From: Corbicula japonica
Lineage: Eukaryota > Mollusca > Bivalvia > Venerida > Cyrenidae
Direction of reading: 5' to 3'
Assembly (NCBI GenBank): GCA_038501625.1
Contig: JAZAYU010000034.1
Span: 1,426,001-1,490,000, forward strand
DNA: 64,000 bases
Under the pieces are notes generated by a model, which worked only from the letters and a program-made list of their open reading frames with translations, was not told the origin of the DNA and did not search any database. Below are positions 49,153 through 61,100 of this stretch, piece after piece; position 1 is the stretch's first letter; every line of letters starts with the position of its first letter. A program made the translations under genes and the position numbers.

Positions 49153-52100
49153 TTTGGTTATATAGTCTGTAGTACTATCTACATGCATACTATTTTGTTG
49201 TATACTGTATAATGTTATGGTTGGTACCCAATATAGTATCTATACTGCATACATGTATACAGGAATAGAGACCAACATTGTATGCAGTAGTTTCCACATA
49301 CAGACTGGTCAGTGTGATATTAACAACAGAGCTCTCTCTTTCTCTCTCCAGTGTGTGTTATTGGTGTTATCTGTTTGTATCTCATTATCTAACTCTGGAA
49401 TGCCAGGAATTTTATCCCAATCAATACTTGTATTTGCCATCTTCAGTTTCGGCCAATCGGCCAGCACAGAGCAGCTGGGCGTCTATTATCTGGGATAACT
49501 TCTCAATTGCCACTTGTTATGGACCATATTTTATGAATACAGGTCACACATTGGGTCTGTTTAAATAATATGTGTTAATTTATTGCTCATATTTGCAAAA
49601 GTGATCAAGGCAATTTGTTTGCTTTGTATTATATGATGATGTGTTGAACTAAGTTTCTATAATCTGACACACCATGACATTAAATGGGGCTTATTGAGTT
49701 TGAGATAAGTGTAGACTCTAATCAAATTGCAGATTTACATGCTTTGGAAATGATCCATACTGTTCTAGATGCACTTAATCCTTTCTCCATGATACACCTT
49801 TGTTGCGTTGGTTAACAGTGTAGATTCAGATCAGCTGGCACATTTGTGCATTCTGATCAGGATCTACACTGTTTGCTTTTAGATTCATTTGGTTATATCT
49901 GACCAAGAGAGATGGCCAGTGTAGATCCTGATTAGATGGCACAGATATGCTGGCTCATCCGGATCTTCACTGGTTGAACGTGCGTTAAAAGGCGTATGTA
50001 TAGAGAAAAAAAGGTTGAATTCTATACATACTGTTAGGAGAACAGTGTAGACCCTGATTAGACTACAACAGCTGATCTGGTTCTACACTGATCAGTCAGT
50101 CACATATTAATCTGTTCAAATATATAGACCTAATAAGTAATAGAATCTTTCATAATAAATTGCAAATATTTTACATTGGAAAAATAATTTTGAGATGCCC
50201 CCTCTGCTGGTTTTACCAGATAATTGTTAATCACAGTTTAGGAAGAGAAAATAATTATAATGACAAGCAATTATCAATAATTAATTGTTCTTAAGATAAG
50301 AACATGTCTGGTCAGTTCATATCAGGCTGATTTTGTGGGTTGTATGAAAATTGCACTCAAATCAATCAAATGAAAAGTGACATTATAATTGATTGTCTTT
50401 TATTATGCATGTTGAAATATTTAATTTTATTGCTTCAGTTGGGGGAGATGTTGTCTTTTCATCAAAGCTGGGAAGTTTTTGTGATTGATTCACTCTTTGT
50501 TGTTTTAGCCTTGGGCATTTTTATGCAGTCATTCAAATTTATATATTGAAAGTAAGTCAAAATTTTTGTTTCACAATTACCTTATACCTGTGACTCATAA
50601 ATTGCATGTAAAATTCCAATGAACAATGTGTGCGATAACGCATGATCATGCATGATCTAGTGCTTCAACATGGACATAAAATAATAATTTACCTCATTTG
50701 GAATGAGGAAATTAACAATCCTAAACACTAATTTCAAGTTTGCATTTCCTTTGTGTTAATCGTTTTAGTGCAGGGTCCATTGTTTCTTGTTATTGTTGTT
50801 CATTATTTATTCTCATAGTCGTTTTAAATTGAAGTGGAAATAACTTTGAAATCTACTTCAAATAAGTGACAGAACATTAACAGCTTTCTTTAAAGAGAGA
50901 GATGCCAATTATAATATTAAGTTACGAATGTACATGACATGTATTTTCTAATTCAAGTAGAGGTTGCGACAGTTCTATCTCTAGTGTCTTTATTATTATA
51001 CATGTAAATGAGTTATGTAGCAAATTAATCTTTTAACCCTTTACTCCATAATATAAGTGCTTTATTGCATGTGTGAACAGTGTAGATCCAGATCAGCCAG
51101 AACATCTGTGCCATCTGAGGAGGATCTACACTTCAGTTCTTGGTCGGAAATGACTAAATGAATCAAATCAAAAACATACAGTGTAGTTTGAAATTTGTCA
51201 AGTTTAGTAAAAAGGTACTTGATACATGAAAACCTTTGCATATCATAAGTGCAGATAGGTCTACATTATTGATATCTGAGATAACTAAGAGAATGCAGCG
51301 AAGGGCGGGTCTGGAGAAAGAAATGCTGCTGTTATGCAGATGGTATCATGCTAGATGCTTCCACACCAGGAAATTACAGGGACACTGTTTAGAACAGGTG
51401 CTCTTTATTCACAGGTTCATGTTTACAGTTTAACCCATTCCTCCATATATATGCATTTTTATGCATGTGCGACCAGTGTAGATCCAGATCAGCCAGCACA
51501 TCCTTGTGCCGGCTGATCCGGATCTAAACTGTTCGCCTATGCAATAAAGATGTTTTTATGGAGGAAAGGGTTAAAATATTTTGCATGTAACCACACATTA
51601 CTGTCAGCTAAAAGAGACCATATTTACAAAATTGAATGACAAAAGTATGCTAGAATTGTCACCTTAAATTTATTGCATTAATGGTATAACTCCATCTTAT
51701 TACAATTGTAATTGTACTGTTATTGCACTATAAAAGAGATGGAATATTCTAATTGCCTTGCGTTGATATACAATTATACAGTATGATATTATATTGTTTA
51801 AGCTAGAAAGCTCTATAATGAATAATGATGAGAAAAAGCGAAATTTTTGAAGGGCTGTATTATTGCTGCAAACCTGGCTCCAAATAAAATACATTTCTAT
51901 TGAGGCAAACTGACAATTACCGGAGTCACAAGTTTACAACACCCTAATTAGCTTGGTCAGTGCATGATATAACTGCGCCGGTAATTGAATTTTCTTAAAG
52001 CAAACTCGGCTTAATAGAAAAGAAATGATCACTTGACATTTTTATGCACTGACAACCGGTACTTTAACATGTCAAATTTACAGACACTTGGCGGAGAAGA

Positions 52101-55100
52101 AATTTTAGTTATAATCTTTAAAAAGTTGTCGTTATAACAAAACATCTGGAGATCACTCGAATTGTAACAAGCAAAGATTTTGACTTAGTCTAAATTTAGC
52201 AGGCTATTCAAACAAAAATTTAAAAAAAGTGTCAATTTGTCATTTTGATACAAGTGCAAGTGCAATAAATATCATTAAAGAAAATAAAGTAATGTAAGTA
52301 ACAAAAGCTTATTATAGCAAAATGAATTTTGAAGCCCAAATTTTGCTACTTTTTGAAATTCAAGCCAACTTAAAAGGCCTTGGGAAGACCCTTTGATTGT
52401 ATTTGTTGACACAGTAGTGAATCATATAGACCCAAATAAGATTTTGCGGATGTGCATGCAGGCAGCCCAGGATCTGCTCTGTGACATGCTTTAACCCTTC
52501 ACCCCATAGATATGACTTTTATAGCATGGGCGAACCGTGTAAATCTAAATCTGCCAGCTCATCAGTGCTGTCTGTTTGATCAGGATCTACACTGTTCACT
52601 TTAAGATTAAAGTTTAGGTTATATTCGACCAAGAAGTGAAAAGTATTGATCCAGATCAAATGACACAGATGTGTCCCCTGGGCAGGATCTACACTGGTCA
52701 CACATACGATAAAACCCTAATTTATAGGGTAAAGGGTTAATAGTTTTACGATATTGCATAAAATCTTAGCTAAGCATAGAATTAAACACAATCCCCTACT
52801 CTATCTCTGTGTCATGAACTGATTTGTTTATTCTTTTCTCTTTTAATAGCAGTCAACTTGACAGGCAAACTATGAAAAAATAATGTTCATATGTAAATAT
52901 ATGCTAATAGAATATTCATCACTAGTTGAAGAATTGAGTCACCGTAATGGTTGTTCAGAATTTAATTTTCTGCCTCAAATGATGATAAATGATCATAGAA
53001 TAGAATAAGTCAAGCTATTTCAATGAATTTTTAACATTTCTGCAGATGTTTGAAAGAAATATTTTGCAATGAATGTTATCTGGCTCTGTTTTCATGTACC
53101 CAAGTTGATTGTAGGGAATGACATAGTGTCATAAAGTCTTCCCCATGCAGCAGATCAGACCGGTAAAGCTACCAAGTGTGCTCTTTGTTGTCATTTATGT
53201 CACATGGCCCAATGACATCCATTTGGCACATGATTTTCTGTCAACATATCCTTCTATTGAATGGTAACCAGCCAGTTATTTTGTAAAATTGTTTTCAGTC
53301 ACACAGGCCCTCTATCACATGGTTTTATGTCCTTCAGTCTTTGTGCCACATGGTTTTCTGTCATTAATTTTCCTTGTAAAATTGTTTTCCAATCATTATG
53401 TCAACTGGTTTCATGTGATCCAGTCTTCCTGTCACATGATTTTCTTATCGGTCTTGCTATCACATGGTTTTCTGTAATTTGTTTATCTTTCCAATGGTTT
53501 CTATCATCAAGTTTTTCAGGCACATTGTTTCACTGTCATCCAGTCTTTCCTGTCATATGGTTAAATGTCGTCTGGCCTTTCTGGCAAATGGTTTTGTTTT
53601 ACATGGTTTTCTGTCAGTTGATTTTTTTGTCAGATAGTTTTCCATCAGTTAATCTTTGTGTCACATGGTTTCTCTGTCACTTAATCTTTGTGTCACTTGT
53701 TTTTCTGTCAGTTAATCTTTGTGTCAGATGGTTTTCTGTCAGGTTATCTTTGTGTCACATGGTTTTCCATCACTTAATTTATCTTTGTGTCACATGGTTT
53801 GCCATCAGTTAATCTTTGTGTCACATGGTTTTCCATCACTTAATCTATCTTTGTGTCACATGGTTTGCCATCAGTTAATCTTTGTGTCACATGGTTTTCC
53901 ATCACTTAATCTTTGTGTCACATGGTTTTCTGTCAGTTAATCTGTATACATGATCTTTCTGTCCAACTTGTCATCTGGTTGTCTTACTTCTCATCTGTTT
54001 GTTTTAACAGGACTCCATCCATTTGGATAGTGCAGCCTCGTGATCTGGCCAGGCACTGAATAAAATTAAAGTTTACTGAATCCTACATATGATTTGCAAC
54101 AATCTGATTATGATCCCTTGAAAATTCTCAATGGGGATCAGATGACCCCCAAGATTATCAAATGCTTTTAAAACCTTTTGACCCTTTTTTGTCTTCATTG
54201 TTTCCAAGCAGACTAGAAGTTTTAAAGGAACTGTTGTGGATATTTCAGAAGAAGAACATTCTGATCCATTTACTGAGTTTGAACCGAAACAGTATCAGGG
54301 GTTCCACCAGTTGCTGAATGAATCTTAAGAGTCACTTTCACCATTTTTAACGGATTCTGCCAATTACCAATCAAAATACTCTAAATTTAAGGAAAAATGA
54401 CCCTTTAGCTAAAATTGTAAAAATGAGGCTTTTTGGAAATTTTAAGAGTCAAACCCAGGTCAAATGAAACCCCTGCATTTAAAGGTATTGAGTTTGAACC
54501 CAACAGTTACAAGATGTAGACTAAAAAGGTTACATGTGTTTTGTTGATTATGAAATGTTCCTTTGGTGATGGTAAAAATAACCCAAGTATTAATCGTTTG
54601 ATCTAAAATCATCGAAGTGCAGATAACCATCTTCTAGATATGCTTTTACCGGAAATGTTTGGCCCATTAATCGTTTGCCAATTTTTGTTTTAGCTTCGTG
54701 ATTTTCCAAGGTATATATAAATAGGTATATTATATCAACAGGTAGGCATTTCTGTGGTTAGGCTGCCTCTAATTTTCTCAATGAATCAAAAGCAGATGAA
54801 TCATGTAATATGTTAATTATGAAACTCTTTCACACAGAAATAATACAAAAAGGTGTAACCGGCACATTAAATAGCTTGTTTTAACATATAACAAAGCCTT
54901 GGATGTGTTAGTAACCTAGATGTTGGGATTTTTAAGAAATCTCAAAAGAACTAGTCATACTGTAAAAGTGTACATGTTACTGTACCAAGGTGATTATTTT
55001 ATGCATTTTGAGGTTTACTTTACTCTATTCACCATATTTACAGGTTTTTATCTGTTGTGCCATCAGATCAGGGTCTACAATGTTTACCCATGGATGACAT

Positions 55101-58100
55101 CCATATCCCATGGTTAATCAATATATAAGCGTTTTATTGAATGTGTGACCAGTGTAGATCCTGTACTATCTGATCAGGATCTGCACTGTTTGCTTTTTGA
55201 TTTATTAGGTTATTTCAGACAAAAAAGCAAACAGTGTAGATCCTGATAAGACAGAATGAATGTGCCAGCTGATCTGGATGTATACCATTTGCCCATGGCT
55301 CTGATTGTTGTTATGGAAGAAAGGATTAACCCTTTAGTTGTGCTTTACAAAATAATACCATTGTAAACCCAGGCCAGCATGTGCTGTCCATATTAATAAA
55401 CTGTTTAGATTGGCCCAAAATAATTTTTAAATGGCTTTCAATTGCTTTAAACTTGTTATAAAAGCTGATTTATGACAAATAGCAATCATTCACAATAAAC
55501 AACCATCAATATGACCTCATTACGACCATGTATGGCCTTGTGTAAACTTTTGAATTTTCAAAATTGTAAGTCGCCTCGATATCTTAGAAGTTACAATGAA
55601 GGGTGTACACAATGAATCATTCACCGCTACTTGTTAAGCCACGCTTAAGTTACTATAGTCTCCGAAATATGCTTTTATGGAATGTTTAACCAACGGAACT
55701 ATTTTAAATCAGTTATTCTCGCCTCTCGCCTCTTTGATACTCACTGACTGAAAACATTTAATCATTTTATTATAAATCAACACAACGTTTTAGGCTAGCG
55801 CCAGTCGTTGAATAGTTAGAATATTTCAAAATTGATTACTTCAAGGGTCCCTATTCAACAGCTGTCTAGTCCTTGCTTAAAAGAGGCAGACAGTTAAAGA
55901 TTTATGTTAAATTGTGTGATTTATTTTAACAGTATAATTTAAACTGTTGCTATGTGTCATTGTTTGCCGATGTTTAACCCAAAAGTCACGAAATTGTAAC
56001 TGGACTAGTGGATCCGCCTGTTGTTCCCTATTAACCTTTTCCACAATATATACAATTTTTTTCAAATGTGTGACCAGTGTAGATCCAGATCAGTTGGCAC
56101 ATCTATGCTTTCCTTGCAGGCCACCCATTTGGGCAACAACTAGTGAATGACTGGCTTAGTTTGTAAGATCAGGAAAAAGTTTTTCAAATTTTACCGAGAA
56201 GAAAGTCTACAGCTTCTTTTCATAGCAGGGTTGAGATAAAGATTCCGAACATGTAGGAGAATACTTATCTAAATTCTGCTATTCCCTGAATGTGAGTTTT
56301 ATACAGTCAATGCTCTTCTAGATCTGGAGACCAGTCTCAAATCTCAAGCATCTGTTTGGCCTAAATGGCAACCAGTTGTCATTTCAGCCAATCAGATGCT
56401 TGAGATTTGAGACTCGTTTCCAATCTTACTTTTGTGATCTTGGGCCCATGTTTAACAGGTAACTCCATGTAATGTCATCATGTGACAAGGGATCAAATGC
56501 CTGACCTCATGTTATCTGTTGTATAGATCAAGTCAAAAAAGAGCTCAAAATCTTTTTATTGCTTTTAAATCATGTTGGATAGTTGCTGGCAGTAATAGAT
56601 ATCCTTAGAAAATTTCATGTCAAGGTTTTTCTGTATGGTGTTCAAAGATTTGTTTGTATGGTATTGGTCTTAGATTCATTAGGCTATTTCTGACCAAGAA
56701 GCAGTTGGTGTACATCCTGAGCAGACTGCGCACGCTGATGTGGATCAGTGTTGCTTGCCCATTGGATAGTAGCCATATTCCACGGAGTTTAGGGTTAAGC
56801 AAGGTACGCAAGTGCAGGGATGTTTGAAATGGTCAGAGTGACAGTCAGTGATGTTGGACTTGACCAGTCAGCAATGGGATAATGCAGGTCACGGTGACTA
56901 TCAATGATGTTGGACTTGACCAGTCAACAATGGGATATCAGTGACAAAATATCACATTAGACAAATAGCATGGCAACATATTGTTTCTGTGTGGGGGGAA
57001 AATGATGGATGCGCGTTAGAGGATGAATGAAATGTTCCCACACTTTATGATTGTGGTTGTTTGCATCTGTCATAAATGAAAGAGCATGTTTTATATGTAT
57101 ACATACTTGTTAAATTCTGTTCATACTTCAAATAGTGCAATGAAAAAGTCACTAATTTATTTACTGCATGCAAAATACCTTGATCCCTTGTAAAGATTTT
57201 ATGGGACAAAATTAAATTGAAAGAATTTTACTAGTGAAAAGAAAATTGTCTCTGTGATTGGGCCTGAAAACATACGATCTGGGCGATAAAATTTATAGAT
57301 CGACTGATCTTAATGATTACAAAAATGAACATTTAAATATTACTTGACAAGAAACAGAGAAACCCTCTACCATTTAAACAAAAAATAATCAAATTGTCAG
57401 TCATTTTTTGCAGTTTCTCTTGGTTTAAGTGATGTGAACTGTAAAGATCAACTACTAGATGTTATTAAAATGCTTTGTTTGAAAACGTTTTGACACATCT
57501 TGAAAAGACAAATTGTGACAGAAAGATACTTTTTTCATTACTTGGTCTTTAGTTGGTAAATGATCAATAAAGATATATTCACATAAAGAAATGTTTGATC
57601 TTTTCAAGAATGTATCATTGACTTGATTCATTGGTTAAGAAGCTATGATTTCACTGAGATTGAACTGCATGTACCAGTGGTTAACATTTGTTTAAAGTTA
57701 GCCTTAAGGGTGTTTATTTTCGACTGATGGCCCTAGATCATAAAACACAACACTGGTCTCCGACTCAGTTTTATTATCTTGGGCCCAAAGCTGATCAGTT
57801 TGTTGTCATCCAGTTATTTGAAGTACTAAGTGTTTGTTTCAGGTGGCTCAGTCGTTCCTATAATAGAAGTTTCTTGTTAATGTTTGAGATAAATTCAAAT
57901 ATTGACTGGTATCTTCATACCTGATATGGAATTTTTGCTAAAAATGTAAACATTTATAAGACTTCATATATATTTCTCTGACAAGGGTCTACAATCCTCA
58001 AACAGTTTTATTTAACCCTTTCCATAGACACACCTTTATTGCGAGGGCGAACAGTTTAGATCCAGATCAGCCAGCACATCAGTGCCGTCTGATCAGGATC

Positions 58101-61100
58101 TAAACTGTTTACTTTTTGATTCATTAAGGTTATTTCTGACCAAAATGCGACCAGTGCAGATCCTGATCAGATGGCACGGATGTGCCGGCTGATCTGGATC
58201 TACACTTGTCGCACATGGGTAAAAATGCATATTTAAGTAGGAAAGGCTTAAGTCCGTGACATAACAAACCATTGTTTGTTTATCATCGGGGTAATTTTCG
58301 TAAATATCCTGAAATTTAAACCTTCTATATAATTGGATTATTATCAAATCAATCTATCACTTACCACAACAATTGGAAATTTTGTAAAACAACTTCTTTA
58401 ATCATTTTCAAAGCTGTCATTTTATTGTTGGAGAACCTGCCTTGATAAATTTAAAATTTCAAGTTGTGTGTTTACCAATTCTCAAATTGAAAGAGATTTT
58501 TCAGTGATAACATCTTTCAAGTTGTATTGAATGTTTAACAAAAACCATAAAAACTGAATTTGAAGGGAGCAACTTTGTGCATGTATTGTTGACTGATGAA
58601 GTTGCGATGACATGAAGTTTTTTGGACTTTCTTAAAGGAGCCTATACACGTATTGGGATCAGATTTCCAGGTTGGAGATCATGTGATCTCTGTCGTGTCA
58701 AATGTGAAAACTTAAAACAAGTGAAATGCCTGTTCCGATTTCTACACTATTCTGTGTGTCCAAGACATCCCAGTGTTATCCCATAATTTCTTACCAGTAA
58801 ATACCATTTGTATGCAAATATTAAGAAAACTTACCCACATAATGTAAGGGTTTCAGTATTACCCTGTTGAAAAATATAAATTACTTGTAAAGTACTAATA
58901 TTTAAAGTACTGACCATTTTTCGTCAGTACTTGAGTTAGTATGAGTACTTTTACGTGTTATTTAATATGAGTACTGAGTCCTGCAGAGTACTTGAAAATT
59001 GGTGAGAATGAGTACAAGTATGAGTACAAGAAACAAAACCCTGCCCTGTTAAGGTCCAGGGAGGGAGTTAAAAGAATGTTTTTGCTGTAGGGCTCTTCTA
59101 CATAACCTAATGTGGGAATTATTACATTTGAAAGTAGTGTAGTGTAGTGTAATAAATTTAACACAAAAAAAGAATGCTTAACTGATCTGATAATGATAGC
59201 CTCTGTTTTCCCTATAAAACTTGACAAATTTTAGGATTTCGGTTTTTTAAGAAATCCTAACTTTTACCCATTTGTATGGAGTAAAGGTTTAATGTAATAT
59301 TCATTTTAACAGTCATTGAAAACTTGTTGAGAACGGATATTTGTCTATTTCAGGTCAATGTTTCAAGTGTTCAGAAAAAGTAACTGGTGCAAATGATGCT
59401 TGCCAAGCAATGGGACATATTTATCACACAAAGTGCTTCACATGTTGTTCATGTGGTAAGTGGTTTATCCCTTTACTCCATAGGTACACCTTTATTTCGT
59501 GGGCGAATAGTTTAGATCAGCCGGCACATCCATGCTGTCTGATCAGGATCTAAACTGTTCGCTTTTTATTCATTAGTTTATTTCTGACCAAAATGTGACC
59601 AGTGCAGATCCTGGATCTACACTGGTCGCACATGAGTAAAAATGCGTAAATATGGAATAAAGGATTATTGTATTGATGTCAAATGACACTTTTTAATGGT
59701 GTAAGAACTGGTCAGAGTCTTATAAACAAAAACAAAACTCTTCCGTGATGAGAACAAAAATAAGGCATTTAAAACAATTGTCATCTTTGCATGAAAATGA
59801 CAGGGTGGAATGCATGATTTCCAGAAAAGGGGTTTGTTTGGGGCAGTCTTAGGGTAGTTAAATGATAACATCCACCGTTATGACCAAAATGCCCATGAAT
59901 ATAAAATAATGCTTCCAAATTGTGAGTTTGAGCAGCCCCATAGAACTCCCTCTGGATCTGCCCCTAAAGCAGGATAATTATATTTTGCAAACTGAGTTAA
60001 TTCTTCCGGATAATTTGAGTTTTTGGGCAAGTATGTTAATACATAGCCATTTAAAAAGGAAGCTTATTTTCAATCTTGTGAAAACTGTTTTGATTTTAAT
60101 AATGTTACCGAAGTGGTTGAAAGTGAAAATTAGATCCAGTAGCAAAGAAAATTTTTCGAATGGTTATTGAATGGAGAGTAACAAAGTAAGAAATATCTGT
60201 TGATATCTGGTGGTGTTGTAAGTTTGTCATCATCTCTTTAACCCTTTCCTCATTGGCACACCTTTATTGCCTGGGCGAACAGTGTAGATCCAGATCAGCT
60301 GGCACATCTGTGCCGTCTGATCAGGATCTGCACTGTTCGCTTTATGATTCTTTAGGTCATTTCTGACCAAAATGCCACCAGTGCAGATCCTGATCATATG
60401 GCACAGATGTGCTGGCTGATCTGGAATTACACTTGTCACACATGTGTAAAAATGCGTATATATGGAGGAAAGGGTTAAAGATTGGTTGACATGTTTTTGA
60501 GGTTAATTATAACACAAACAAGTGGCATGCTATTTATATAGTTGGAATATTAGGTTAGAAAGTAGTAAAGTTCAGGCATTATCTGTTGGACTGTCCAAGT
60601 TCAAACACTTGACAAACACATACATGGTCATTCAAAGGTCTTTTAGATTTCATCTTTAAACAAGCGTAAATATGAAAACTCAAGTGGAATATTTTTATAT
60701 TCGGCACCTTTTAATGGATTTAGGTAATCCTTCGAAGGGCCCTTGAGAGTGGAAACTTTTTTACAATTTTATATTAAAGTATTTTGCTGTTTTATAAATG
60801 AAAAAGTTTGTTGTTTCTTAATTGCAGTTTTGCATTTTAGATCTCATTTTTCAAAATGACTTTTTAACCTTGTTTGAAATTTCACTAATTATATTTTCAG
60901 TATAATTTGATATGAATATAAATTAAAAGAGAAAATCAGATTGTGGTTTGATTAGTAATTGGAAATGAAAAAAACCTTTCATTTAATACCCTTGTTTGAA
61001 TTCCTTTCGCCCAATAAAAGGCCATAAGAAAAGTGTTTTGGCGAAGTTTATGACAGGTAGCGATTATCTGTCTGCACCGATTAACATGCACCAGCCATTC

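Larger units (their letters stand above)
42355..59353 (+). other. jub: Intron 1 of the LIM gene beyond the first repeat
   Basis: About 17 kb of AT-rich intron. Apart from the family G and C copies, the minisatellite, the GAT microsatellite and the 56-bp duplication listed, I see no exon-like ORF, RNA gene or recognisable protein in it. An alternative internal first exon for a shorter LIM isoform cannot be excluded by eye. Confidence 0.6.

Noticed and set aside
53261..53812. 183-codon ORF
   Set aside because: Pure read-through of a minisatellite with no domain, and units shift frame within it.
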